Source: Candidatus Kaistia colombiensis
Lineage (GTDB): Bacteria > Pseudomonadota > Alphaproteobacteria > Rhizobiales > Kaistiaceae
DNA length: 64,000 nucleotides
Reading direction: 5' to 3'
Assembly (NCBI GenBank): GCA_029203105.1
Contig: CP119318.1
Location: forward strand, 634,501-698,500
Shown here: piece by piece, positions 18,313 to 26,521 of the stretch
Numbering within the stretch: the stretch's first letter is position 1
How the letters are laid out: each line of letters starts with the position of its first letter
Program-made: the position numbers and the translations under genes
The notes under the pieces: generated by a model
What the model saw: only the letters and a program-made list of their open reading frames with translations
What the model was told of the DNA's origin: nothing
Database searches by the model: none

Positions 18313-19257
18313 TCAGGCGGCGTAGCGGGTGGCGTCGACGCCGTAGTGGTTGACATAGCGCTCGCTGATCGACGCCACCGGCAGCACGATGAGCACATCC
18401 GTCGTCCCGAACTGGCGGTCGATCACGGCGCCGTCGCCGATATAAGCGCCGAGGCGGAGATAGCCCTTGATCAGCGGCGGCAGCGTCTTGAGCGCCGCCT
18501 TGATGTCGATCGCGCCTTCCGGCAGCCGGTCCATCGGGATGCGGCGATGCGGCAGCGCCCGCACCGACCAGTCGACCGGGGCGCGGGCGCTGTGGTGCAG
18601 GAAGGAGAGGGGCAGCGCCAGCGCGTCGGGATCCGTGCCCTCCAGCGAGGCGCAACCGACCATCACGTCGATACCGTGGCTGCGGACATAGCTCCAGATG
18701 CCGTGCCAGAGCAGCTCGACGGTGCGCTTGGTGCGATAGGGCTTCAGCACGCAGGAGCGGCCGAGCTCCAGGAAATTCAGGGCGCCGTGCCGCTCCAGCA
18801 GTGGCGCGATGTCGAACTCGCTCGCCGTGTAGAAGCCGGTATGGCGGGTCGCCACCTCCTGGCGCAGCAGCCGGTAGGTGCCGACGATCGCCGCTTCGCC
18901 GGCGGCGGTCCGCGTGTCGTGGTCGATGACGAGCAGGTGGTCACAGATCTTGTCGAAGCCGTCGCGATCGCGGCGCGACAGCTGCGCCTGCACGTCGGGA
19001 ATCGCCGACATTTCCTCGTAGAAGACCTTGTAGCGCAGCTTCTGCGCCTTCTTCACCTCGCGCGGCGTGACGGCAAGGCGCACTTCCAGCGCTCCGATTC
19101 GTCCGAGCGTTTCAGGCAGGATGGCAGCAGGGCGAAGGGCTTTCGGCATCGGGAGTCTTATACCGCCAATTGCCCGCTTCGATAGAGCCGGCAAAGCAAT
19201 GATTGCCTCCGATACGCGCAGAACCTGCTGGGCCGCCGCAATGCCGCGCTTGACCAT
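18313..19257 (-). CDS. olsB: L-ornithine N-alpha-acyltransferase (ornithine lipid synthesis)
   Basis: OlsB transfers a 3-hydroxyacyl chain from ACP to ornithine, forming lyso-ornithine lipid. I chose ATG at 19257 (MVKRGIAAAQQVLRVSEAII), giving 314 residues; the frame is open back to 19437 but that extension has no recognisable similarity. Family segments are EVKKAQKLRYKVFYEEMSA, FDKICDHLLVID, VGTYRLLRQEVA, GFYTASEFDI and FLELGRSCVLKPYR (acetyltransferase-like core). olsA, the partner acyltransferase, could be the plsC-like gene at 63541, but that is not established. Confidence 0.85.
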   Translation of the reverse strand: MVKRGIAAAQQVLRVSEAIIALPALSKRAIGGIRLPMPKALRPAAILPETLGRIGALEVRLAVTPREVKKAQKLRYKVFYEEMSAIPDVQAQLSRRDRDGFDKICDHLLVIDHDTRTAAGEAAIVGTYRLLRQEVATRHTGFYTASEFDIAPLLERHGALNFLELGRSCVLKPYRTKRTVELLWHGIWSYVRSHGIDVMVGCASLEGTDPDALALPLSFLHHSARAPVDWSVRALPHRRIPMDRLPEGAIDIKAALKTLPPLIKGYLRLGAYIGDGAVIDRQFGTTDVLIVLPVASISERYVNHYGVDATRYAA

Positions 19258-19502
19258 CCTGACCTTCTCCTGCTCGTCCCGGCGGACCTCTGCCGGATTT
19301 CCTGCCCCTCGGCGGAGAAGAACATATTTCTCCGACAGTTCGGTGACGAAGCTCTTCGATGTGGGCGCGGGGCGGCCAGTCGGGGACAGCGGGGACGGGA
19401 GCGCTGGGCCACAGCCATTCGCCAAGCCGTCGAACAATCATTGTCTCGCGCCGCCGATCCGAGGCGGCTTATCGGCGGCTGCCCATTAACCGGGCGGCGC
19501 GG

Positions 19503-20394
19503 TCAGGCGGCCGCAAGCAGCCGGTCGCCGGCGACCCGATAGCGCAGCGCTTCGGCAAGATGTGGCCGGCCAACCGTCTCGGCGCCGTCGAGATCGGCGA
19601 TGGTGCGCGCCACCTTCAGCACGCGATGATAGCCGCGCGCCGAGAGCCGCAGCGCAATGGCCGCTTCGCCCAGCAGTCTCGCCGCCGCCGTGTCCGGTGC
19701 CGCGATCGTCTCCACCAGGGCACTGCCGCATTGCGCATTGGTGCGGATGTCGTCGAGGCCGAGCGCCTCGAACCGTTCGGCCTGTCGCGTCCGCGCCGCG
19801 GCGACCCGTTCGGCGACGATGGCGCTGCTCTCCGACGGTGCTCCGCCGATCAGGTCGCTGGCGGTCACCGCCGGCACATCGATGCGCAGGTCGATCCGGT
19901 CGAGGAATGGGCCGGAGAGGCGCGCCTGATAGTCGGCGGCGCAGCGCGGGCCGCGCTTGCAACTCATGCCCGGCTCGCCCGCCATGCCGCATCGGCACGG
20001 ATTCATGGCCGCGACCAGTTGGAAGCGGGACGGATAGCGGACGCGGTGGTTGGCGCGGGCGATCCGCACCTCGCCGGCCTCGAGCGGCTGGCGCAGGGAA
20101 TCGAGTACCTGTGGCGTGAATTCGGGAAGCTCGTCGAGGAAGAGCACGCCATGATGGGCGAGCGAGGCCTCGCCCGGTCGCGCGCGCAGGCCGCCGCCGA
20201 CCATGGCCGCCATCGAGGCCGAGTGATGCGGCGCGCGAAACGGCCGCCGGTCGCTCAACCTGCCGCCGGCGAGCTCGCCGCCGATCGAGGCGATCATCGC
20301 GACTTCCAGCAGTTCCTTCGGCGACAAGGGAGGCAGCAACGACGGCAAGCGGCTCGCCAGCATCGACTTGCCGGCGCCGGGTGGCCCGGCCATC
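19503..20394 (-). pseudogene. comM: ComM, 3' part (AAA+ core and C-terminus) cut off by island
   Basis: ComM (YifB, Mg-chelatase-like) is a hexameric helicase that promotes branch migration in natural transformation. This piece carries Walker A LMAGPPGAGKSMLASRLP, Walker B GVLFLDELPEF, LRQPLEAGEV and the C-terminal domain ending VAGDRLLAAA. Its 5' part lies beyond the island at 29132-29772. An ATG created at the junction (20397-20399) opens an ORF in the correct frame, but no ribosome site precedes it. On excision of the island the frame restores HNLLMAGPPGAGKS exactly. Confidence 0.93.
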
Positions 20395-20418
20395 AGCATA
20401 ATGTGTTCTAAGGACCAA
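20392..20418. other. Left attachment junction of the island (attL-type)
   Basis: The comM sequence ends in the shared core ATCAGCA (20392-20398) and island DNA follows. The right junction has ATGAGCA (29129-29135). The island arm at 20398-20418 is an inverted copy of the right-hand arm 29110-29130 (15 of 21 positions match, including all seven of TTGGTCC). The symmetry centre falls on the AG dinucleotide 20395-20396, the likely crossover point of a serine integrase. Confidence 0.8.
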
Positions 20419-20450
20419 TATGCTATCCTGGTTCAAATGGAGGCTGGCCA

Positions 20451-21992
20451 GTGGTCAAAGCTTATTCTTACCTACGGTTTTCAACGGTTGAGCAGCAGCA
20501 TGGCGACAGCTATCGCCGCCAAACCACGATGGCGACCGACTATGCGGTAAGTCATAGGCTTGAGCTCGATGAGCGTTCCTATCAAGATCTAGGTGTGTCA
20601 GCTTTCCGGGGGCAGAACGCAGAGACTGGCCGTCTGAGTGAGTTCCTAGAAGCGGTTCGAGTGGGGGCCATAGAACAGGGGGCCTACCTGCTCGTGGAGA
20701 GCCTGGATCGGATTAGCCGTAGCAAACCAAGGCGAGCCGTCCAACTGCTCCAGACGATCTGCGACGCGGGCATAACCGTGGTGACGCTAGCGGACGGGAG
20801 GGTCTACGACAGTGAGACCCTTGATGATGATCCGTTCGCGTTCATGATGGCCTTCATGCTGGCTATCAGAGCCAATGAGGAGTCGGCCACCAAGTCGCGC
20901 CGACTCAAAGCTGCGTGGGGCAACAAGCGCGTCAACGCGTCCCAGAAGCCGGTCACTTCCATCTGTCCGCAATGGTTGCGCCGAGCGGGAGACAGCTTCG
21001 AGCTTGTTCCAGAGCGTGCCGAAGTCGTTCGGCGGATTTTCGATATGGCCGCTGGCGGGGGCGGCCAACACGCCATCGCCGAAGCGCTCAACAAAGACGC
21101 CGTACCAGTCTTTGGGCGTGGGCGCATGTGGCATAGGTCATACATCGCGAAGATTTTGGCTAATGTGGCGAGCATCGGTGTTTACATCCCGCACGAGCTC
21201 GAGATTGATGCGCTCGGCAAGAAGCGGAGAAGGCCCCTAGCTGCTGTCGAAGGCTATTATCCGGCTGTTATCTCACCTGCCGTATTCGCATCCGTCAATG
21301 ATGCCAGGCGAGGCACCTTCAGTGCCCGAGGCCCGAGTTCATCACGAGCTCCGGCTCACACACTGGCTGGCTTGGCAAGGTGCCCTGAGTGTGAGTCAGC
21401 AATGACGCGCATCAACAAGGGTGCGAAGGGAGGGAATCCCTACCTTATTTGCACGAAGGCCAAGGCTGCGGCTGGCTGTCGAAGGCAGCATGTTCCCCTG
21501 GCACTCGTTGAAGAGACCATGGCGTCCAATGTGGAGCGGTTGGTGGAGGAGTGTCCCACGGGCGCCAGCACGGAGTCGTTGGAGCAATCGCTCGTGGTCT
21601 TGGACATTTCTCGTGACCAACTGCTGGACAGGGCCCGTGACTTGTTGGAGCGTTCTCTCGAGGACCCAAAGAGTCTGACCCTCCGGGCAGCCGTGCAGGA
21701 CGCGGACGCCCGATTGGGCGAGCTCGATGCTGAGATTGAACATGTCCGTGCCAAACTTCGGGAACTCAGCGGCCCCCTTTTGATTTCACGGCTGACAACG
21801 TTGCGGGAGGCGTTCCGTGCAGGTGACATGACGCAGATGAACTTGGCACTGCGACGGCTGATGTTGTCCGTTACGGTCGACTACAGGCAGGGGGCACTTA
21901 GGTTTCAGTGGCGCCATGGGGGCCAAAGCGAATTCACCTACGACGGTGGAGCATTGCTCTCGTGGCTAGACTCCGCGAGCGCTCATGCATAA
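20451..21992 (+). CDS. Large serine recombinase (integrase of the island)
   Basis: A 513-residue site-specific recombinase that should catalyse integration into comM. The N-terminal catalytic domain has AYSYLRFSTVEQQHGDSYRR with the nucleophile Ser11 and Arg9, and VESLDRISRSKPRRAVQLL. A Recombinase domain follows at about 155-260 (RAGDSFELVPERAEVVRRIF; AIAEALNKDAVPVFGRG). A zinc ribbon at about 305-345 has paired cysteines in ARCPECESAM and ICTKAKAAAGC, then a coiled-coil region at about 400-450. Start GTG at 20451 follows GGAGG; it is only 52 bases inside the left junction, as expected for an integrase beside its att site. Confidence 0.93.
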   Translation: MVKAYSYLRFSTVEQQHGDSYRRQTTMATDYAVSHRLELDERSYQDLGVSAFRGQNAETGRLSEFLEAVRVGAIEQGAYLLVESLDRISRSKPRRAVQLLQTICDAGITVVTLADGRVYDSETLDDDPFAFMMAFMLAIRANEESATKSRRLKAAWGNKRVNASQKPVTSICPQWLRRAGDSFELVPERAEVVRRIFDMAAGGGGQHAIAEALNKDAVPVFGRGRMWHRSYIAKILANVASIGVYIPHELEIDALGKKRRRPLAAVEGYYPAVISPAVFASVNDARRGTFSARGPSSSRAPAHTLAGLARCPECESAMTRINKGAKGGNPYLICTKAKAAAGCRRQHVPLALVEETMASNVERLVEECPTGASTESLEQSLVVLDISRDQLLDRARDLLERSLEDPKSLTLRAAVQDADARLGELDAEIEHVRAKLRELSGPLLISRLTTLREAFRAGDMTQMNLALRRLMLSVTVDYRQGALRFQWRHGGQSEFTYDGGALLSWLDSASAHA

Positions 21993-22023
21993 AGCGCATG
22001 GTGTGCCAAACTAGTAGCCCCAG

Positions 22024-22051
22024 TTGCTCGATCGAAAATGGGACCTACTAT
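22024..22051 (+). promoter_or_regulatory. Candidate promoter of the hxsDBCA operon
   Basis: TTGCTC (22024-22029) and TACTAT (22046-22051) are separated by 16 bases, a reasonable housekeeping-sigma promoter. It lies in the 109-base gap between the integrase and hxsD, about 50 bases before the hxsD start, and is the only gap of any size upstream of the operon. Confidence 0.45.
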
Positions 22052-22101
22052 GACGCGAGTCGCTCCGTAAATCAGCGAGAGCCGGGGGCTAACAGGTCAG
22101 G

Positions 22102-22365
22102 ATGGGCCAGATTTCACAGCAAACCGTTTTGGTTCCAATCGGCCCCACGTTCGCTACGGTCTTCGAGGCCGCAGCCCTGCGTGTCGCGTACCTTCATGCT
22201 GACTGGGTACTTACCTGGGACGCAACAGCGATCAAGATAACTGGACCCGCTGGGGTTGACCCTGCCGATATCCGCCGTGAAATTGCCTATGCCCTCTACC
22301 GTGAGCGGATCCTGGCTGAGACCATGGACATGCGGCGCGGGCTTTTGGCGCTGGTCCAACGGTGA
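22102..22365 (+). CDS. hxsD: His-Xaa-Ser system protein HxsD
   Basis: An 87-residue protein at the head of the hxs operon. By position and size it is HxsD, the small companion of the paired radical SAM enzymes; its C-terminal half PADIRREIAYALYRERILAE corresponds to the family's conserved helical segment with a terminal LRE-like motif. No catalytic residues are evident; a role in substrate or enzyme docking is a guess. ATG at 22102 follows GGTCAGG. Its stop overlaps the next start (TGATG), so hxsB translation is coupled to it. Confidence 0.78.
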   Translation: MGQISQQTVLVPIGPTFATVFEAAALRVAYLHADWVLTWDATAIKITGPAGVDPADIRREIAYALYRERILAETMDMRRGLLALVQR

Positions 22366-23771
22366 TGAAGGTCTGGCCTCTAAAGTTCCGTGACCTGGTC
22401 GATGGTACCATCTTCGCTGATGATGCTGGTGGTTGGTTTAAGTCTGACCGGGGCTTTTTGGATCGTTATGGCAAGGACCAGCTTGCCCCAGATGACTTGT
22501 CTTTCCTGCAGTCCAATGGTCATGCCTACGAGCGCGTGGGGGATCTCTCGCATACAGCCTTCGCTTGGCGCTGGGCGTCTCGCCAGGCTGTAGCTAGCCC
22601 GCTCGCATACGTCATTCTAGTGCCGACACTGCGCTGCAACCTGTCCTGTGGGTATTGCCAAGTCTCTCGGGCTGCTGAAACGGCTCGCGGCTTCGATTGG
22701 TCGTCAGAGACGCTGAAGGATGTCTTGAGGTTTCTGGACCGCCTAGAGACCGATCAAATCAAGATTGAATTCCAAGGCGGCGAGCCGACACTGCGCCTGG
22801 ACCTGCTGGAGGCCGTGCGAGACTTCTGCCGCAAGCGCTTTCTGCGATCCGAATTTGTTGTCTGCACCAACCTTCAGAGGCTCGGAGCGGCCGAGTGGAG
22901 CTTTCTCGAAGCTGCCGATACGTTCACGAGCACATCGGTCGATGGCGATGCTAGTACGCACGAGCGGCAGCGAACTGTGAGTGCTGCGCTCACGGATGAG
23001 TTCTTCGGGAACCTGGCAATGGCCGCCGAACGTCTTGGCCCCCATCGGATGTCCGCGCTACCTACGATCGACCCCTTTAGTCCACCCGATTTCATGTCCC
23101 TCTGCGAGACCTATGAGCAATTGGGCATCGCTTCGATCTACCTCCGTCCCGTGAATCACCAGGGGTTCGCTCGACGGCGGCGGATGCGGTCTGAGGAAAT
23201 GCTGCTCTGGAATCGAATGCACTCTGACTTCATCGAGTTGCTGATCCGTCGCAACGCCGAGACGGGTCATTTCCTGGAGGAGTATTATTTCACCCACGCT
23301 CTCCGCAGGGTGCTCTCCGCAGGACTGGAGCATCATGTCGATATCAGGAACCCCAACCTCTTCGCCACCGACTACGTCCTCGTCGATTTCGATGGGAAGC
23401 TCTACCCGACCGATGAAGCCCGGATGCTTTCGCGCATCGGACACGTCGACTTGTCTGTCGGGCATGTGGCAACGGGAATCGATGGCGAACGTCGCGCTGC
23501 AATGAACGCCTCGTCCATGAACAACTTCGACCCAGATTGCATTCACTGCCCCTATCAGACCTTCTGTGGAACAGACCTCATTGATGACGTGTCCCGCTAC
23601 GGGCGGGTCGATGTGCCCCGGCATGACACCTGGTTCTGCCAGCGTCACATGGCCCTCTTTGATAAGGTCTTTGAATTGGTCTATCGCGACGATGTAGCGA
23701 CGCGCCTCTCGCTTGCTCGCTGGGCTGGGGTAGCTGAGTGGCCAATTGGTCTGGCGAGAAGACACTCATGA
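22365..23771 (+). CDS. hxsB: His-Xaa-Ser system radical SAM maturase HxsB
   Basis: A radical SAM peptide-modifying enzyme of 468 residues. The SAM cluster motif is in PTLRCNLSCGYCQVSR (Cys91, Cys95, Cys98), followed by EFQGGEPTLRLDLL, the GGE-like SAM-binding segment. A C-terminal cysteine cluster, DCIHCPYQTFCGTD at about 391-404 with another Cys in TWFCQRHM, is of the SPASM/auxiliary iron-sulfur type found in RiPP maturases. The start is ATG 22365, sharing a base with the hxsD stop; GTG at 22362 is possible. HxsB always occurs with HxsC. Expected substrate is HxsA; the chemical change is not known to me. Confidence 0.9.
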   Translation: MKVWPLKFRDLVDGTIFADDAGGWFKSDRGFLDRYGKDQLAPDDLSFLQSNGHAYERVGDLSHTAFAWRWASRQAVASPLAYVILVPTLRCNLSCGYCQVSRAAETARGFDWSSETLKDVLRFLDRLETDQIKIEFQGGEPTLRLDLLEAVRDFCRKRFLRSEFVVCTNLQRLGAAEWSFLEAADTFTSTSVDGDASTHERQRTVSAALTDEFFGNLAMAAERLGPHRMSALPTIDPFSPPDFMSLCETYEQLGIASIYLRPVNHQGFARRRRMRSEEMLLWNRMHSDFIELLIRRNAETGHFLEEYYFTHALRRVLSAGLEHHVDIRNPNLFATDYVLVDFDGKLYPTDEARMLSRIGHVDLSVGHVATGIDGERRAAMNASSMNNFDPDCIHCPYQTFCGTDLIDDVSRYGRVDVPRHDTWFCQRHMALFDKVFELVYRDDVATRLSLARWAGVAEWPIGLARRHS

Positions 23772-24856
23772 TCTCGCTGAGGTTTGCCGTTGAAGCGACA
23801 GGAGCCCGGCATCCGTTCGTGGTCCGGCTGAATGACGACTATGGGCTTCGCTCGACTACTCACGATGTGTACCTTGCCGAGTTCGAAGGTGCGGACGCTG
23901 TGTTCGAAGGCCCTGGTGGGCTGCTCCGGGTACAGGGGCTCCGATCCGGAGAGGCAGATGGCGACGTCCTCCTCGTCATACCCGACCGGAATATCGCTCA
24001 TCGGCTGATCAGGGCAGCCTCTGACCACAATACGCTGTTGGTCACCGAGCGCTGTGACCAGCTCTGTGTGATGTGTTCTCAGCCGCCCAAGACGCGGCAT
24101 GTCGATATGTTCTCGCTGCTTGAGACCGCCGCGCTGCTTGCTCCGCGCGATGCTACGATTGGTATCTCGGGCGGAGAGCCGACACTATATAAGGATCAGC
24201 TTTTCGGATTGCTGACACGGGTTCTCGAAGCTAGGCCGGATGTTTCGTTCCATGTGCTGACCAACGCGCAGCACTTCGTGGAGCAGGATGTCCAGACCCT
24301 TAGGGCATTGCCCGCCGGTTCTGTGACGTGGGGAGTGCCGCTCTATTCGGCGGACCCGGGCCTACATGACAGGATCGTAGGAAAACAAGGAGCTCAAGCC
24401 GCCCTGCTGAATAACCTGGCGATACTTTGTAGGGCCGGAGCGGCAATTGAGCTGCGTACTGTGATCATGCGCCTGAATGTTGCCCGCCTAACCGAGCTCG
24501 CGGTGTTCCTCGTAACCCACGTACCGTTCGTTACCAACTGGGCTATCATGCAGCTTGAGAACATAGGCTACGCTCGGAAGAACTGGGACGAGCTATTTGA
24601 GGACACGTCGATTTCGTTTGGTCATGTTGCCTCTGCCCTAGATCTTGCTCGCGCGAGAGGCATTTCGGCAGTGCTCTATAATTTTCCACTATGCACCGTG
24701 CCCGAGCCATATCGGGCTCTCGCTCCGTCTACGATCAGTGACTGGAAGCGACGCTACCTATCGGAATGTGATGATTGCTCTGCACGTTCACGTTGCGGGG
24801 GCTTCTTTGAGTGGTATCCTGACGATCGTGGTTTCGCAGGAGTCCGTCATCTATGA
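23768..24856 (+). CDS. hxsC: His-Xaa-Ser system radical SAM maturase HxsC
   Basis: The second radical SAM enzyme of the pair, 362 residues. The cluster motif is TERCDQLCVMCSQPPK (Cys96, Cys100, Cys103), then IGISGGEPTLYKDQLFGLL. A C-terminal CDDCSARSRCGGFFEWY (Cys334, Cys337, Cys343) suggests an auxiliary metal site. The first 90 residues form a family-specific N-terminal domain. ATG at 23768 overlaps the hxsB stop (ATGA), and its own stop overlaps the hxsA start (ATGA). The paired, coupled layout suggests the two enzymes act on the same substrate. Confidence 0.9.
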   Translation: MISLRFAVEATGARHPFVVRLNDDYGLRSTTHDVYLAEFEGADAVFEGPGGLLRVQGLRSGEADGDVLLVIPDRNIAHRLIRAASDHNTLLVTERCDQLCVMCSQPPKTRHVDMFSLLETAALLAPRDATIGISGGEPTLYKDQLFGLLTRVLEARPDVSFHVLTNAQHFVEQDVQTLRALPAGSVTWGVPLYSADPGLHDRIVGKQGAQAALLNNLAILCRAGAAIELRTVIMRLNVARLTELAVFLVTHVPFVTNWAIMQLENIGYARKNWDELFEDTSISFGHVASALDLARARGISAVLYNFPLCTVPEPYRALAPSTISDWKRRYLSECDDCSARSRCGGFFEWYPDDRGFAGVRHL

Positions 24857-25401
24857 AGCGGAAGTTCGTCATCCCATCATTATTAGCGGCGGGGTTCATT
24901 CCGTCTGGTGGTGCCGAGGCGCTTCCGGTTGCCGGGAAATCCACCCTAGAGCCGGAGCGGAGAGCTAGTCTGTTCGACGTGTTCAGGCTGGATCATCAGT
25001 ACACTCTGGCGGGTCATCGCTCTCATAGTTCCCACCGATCACACAGCAGTCACCGGTCTTCCTCGGGTGGAGGCTACACGGCCCCCCGAGCCTACAACTC
25101 GCAACCACCAGCCTTCCTTGCGAGCCCGCCGGATGCAGCTCAACAGTTCCAAGCTCCCGCTGTGCCCCGATACCAGGCCCCTCTCGCTGCACTGCCAGGA
25201 AACACGAACAAGTTCAGAGAGATCGTCATCCAAGTGCAGACGGCTCTCTTCACCTATGGCTATTTCACTGGCACCATCGATGGAGTCGTTGGGCCCGATA
25301 CGCGAACTGCCATTGGCAAGATGCAGTCGGACTACAGTTTGAAGGTGACGGGAACCGTTACGCCCGAGCTATTGAACGCGCTCGGTGTTCTCGCACGTTA
25401 G
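24853..25401 (+). CDS. hxsA: His-Xaa-Ser repeat protein HxsA, putative modified substrate
   Basis: A 182-residue exported protein and the likely substrate of HxsB/HxsC. It starts MKRKFVIPSLLAAGFIPSGG, a signal-peptide-like segment with a possible cleavage after AEA (residue 23). Residues 55-69 are five uninterrupted His-Xaa-Ser triplets (HRS HSS HRS HSS HRS) followed by SSGGGY. A proline/glutamine-rich linker leads to a peptidoglycan-binding-1 domain at about 122-180 (VQTALFTYGYFTGTIDGVVG; PDTRTAIGKMQSDYSLKVTG). The layout predicts a periplasmic, wall-associated protein bearing a modified His/Ser tract. Function is unknown. Confidence 0.9.
   Translation: MKRKFVIPSLLAAGFIPSGGAEALPVAGKSTLEPERRASLFDVFRLDHQYTLAGHRSHSSHRSHSSHRSSSGGGYTAPRAYNSQPPAFLASPPDAAQQFQAPAVPRYQAPLAALPGNTNKFREIVIQVQTALFTYGYFTGTIDGVVGPDTRTAIGKMQSDYSLKVTGTVTPELLNALGVLAR
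25015..25059 (+). repeat. Five tandem His-Xaa-Ser codon triplets in hxsA
   Basis: The encoded tract is HRS-HSS-HRS-HSS-HRS. Third-triplet-position serine codons are TCT, TCC, TCA, AGT and TCT, and arginine codons are CGC, CGA and CGG. The DNA is therefore not a simple tandem repeat although the peptide is. Confidence 0.9.
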
Positions 25402-25921
25402 GCAATCTCAAAGCGATTTTCACATGGGAGAGATAGCCTCATCCGAAATAGTGATCCGGCATTTACAGGCAGATATCCATCCAACTCGCTTTGAGCCTTG
25501 CCCCCGTGCCCCGGCCTCGAACGCTCCCCCCTATTTGTTGAGGGGAAATGATCGAGATGACTGTCGCCTCACAATGTCAGACGGACTGTTTGGAAACCAC
25601 CCGCTCGTGAGTGGCGTAAACTTTCGATGACTAGTGGCAGTGGTACGTACCGGTCTTGTGGTCTGTGTGACAATTGTTGCTATCCAGTCCGCCACCATGC
25701 GCGAACGCAACCGTGCCAGAGACTGCCAGGATGGCGAGATGACCTGACTTGCGCCTGGCAAGGGAGCTTAGATCTTTCGGGCCGGTCTATCGTCCAATAG
25801 CCCGCGCCCTACCGGACGTGTCCGCTCCAGCCTCAGGGGCGTCCATTAGGGTGGGTATTGACATTCTGGGCGCGTTCGACTCTCATGTCTGGACCTTTTG
25901 GACACTCCGGGCAGGGGCGAC
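25402..25921. other. 520-bp stretch between hxsA and the resolvase gene
   Basis: No intact gene is visible. It contains the reverse-strand YHYH-like remnant (25631-25786), a TTGACA hexamer at 25858-25863 upstream of the resolvase, and a motif TGTCTGGACCTTTTGGACAC just before its start that could be a resolvase operator. A short CCCCT/AGGGG hairpin near 25530-25550 is too weak to call a terminator. Confidence 0.5.
25631..25786 (-). pseudogene. YHYH-domain-like small exported protein, start missing
   Basis: The reverse strand has an open frame of about 51 codons ending HLAILAVSGTVAFAHGGG followed by LDSNNCHTDHKTGTYHCH and a stop at 25631. The AHGGGLDSxxCHxDxKxGxYHCH pattern is the hallmark of small YHYH-domain proteins, normally behind a signal peptide, and a hydrophobic stretch precedes it here. 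No ATG, GTG or TTG start occurs in frame before the upstream stop, so it appears to have lost its N-terminus or uses a rare start. It points away from the resolvase and towards hxsA. Confidence 0.6.
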
Positions 25922-26521
25922 ATGACGACCACAACACCTTCATCCGGCCACCTCATCGGCTATGGCAGAACCTCGACCACAGAGCAGGAAGCGGGCCTTG
26001 AAGCCCAGCGCCGGGATCTACTCGCGGCCGGTTGCGGCAAGATTTTCGATGAACAGGTGTCGTCTATCGGCAAGCGGCCTGAATTGGAGCGGGCGCTGGA
26101 TTATGTCCGCGAGGGCGACACGTTGGTCGTGACCAAGATCGACCGCCTGGCTCGCTCCACAATCAACCTCTGGGACGTCGTCCGGGCGCTGGATGAGAAG
26201 GGCGTGAGCCTCCGAGTGCTCAACCTGGGCGGTGAGACGGTCGACACCAAGAGCGCGACGGGTCGGCTCATCCTCAATGTGTTCTCTGGTTTTGCCCAGT
26301 TCGAACGAGAGATGATGCTGGAGCGGCAGCGCGAGGGCATCGCCAAGGCCAAGGCCGAGGGCAAGTACCTTGGACGCAAGCCGACCGCACGGCTCAAAGC
26401 GGACGATGCTCGAAAGCTCCACGCCGAGGGAAAGACGCCGACCGAGATAGCCAAGGCGCTTGGGATAGGCCGTGGCAGCGTTTACAGGGCGCTGGAGGGC
26501 GTCGAGCGGGCTGCAGACTGA
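25922..26521 (+). CDS. Resolvase/invertase-type serine recombinase
   Basis: A 199-residue small serine recombinase. The catalytic domain reads LIGYGRTSTTEQEAGLEAQR (nucleophile Ser18), VTKIDRLARSTINLWDVV and GRLILNVFSGFAQFEREMML; the C-terminal HTH is GKTPTEIAKALGIGRGSVYR. Such enzymes resolve cointegrates or invert short segments. I start it at ATG 25922 (MTTTTPSSGH) after GGCAGGGG; an upstream in-frame start at 25898 is possible. Its substrate sites are not obvious. It is distinct from the large integrase at the left edge. Confidence 0.92.
   Translation: MTTTTPSSGHLIGYGRTSTTEQEAGLEAQRRDLLAAGCGKIFDEQVSSIGKRPELERALDYVREGDTLVVTKIDRLARSTINLWDVVRALDEKGVSLRVLNLGGETVDTKSATGRLILNVFSGFAQFEREMMLERQREGIAKAKAEGKYLGRKPTARLKADDARKLHAEGKTPTEIAKALGIGRGSVYRALEGVERAAD

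Noticed and set aside
20397..20399. ATG created at the left junction as start of a functional short ComM
   Set aside because: It is in frame and opens the AAA+ core, but no ribosome site or promoter is visible and the N-terminal domain is absent, so I treat it as a pseudogene fragment.
25015..25059. Short tandem DNA repeat or CRISPR-like unit in hxsA
   Set aside because: The DNA triplets are not identical; the repetition exists only at the protein level.
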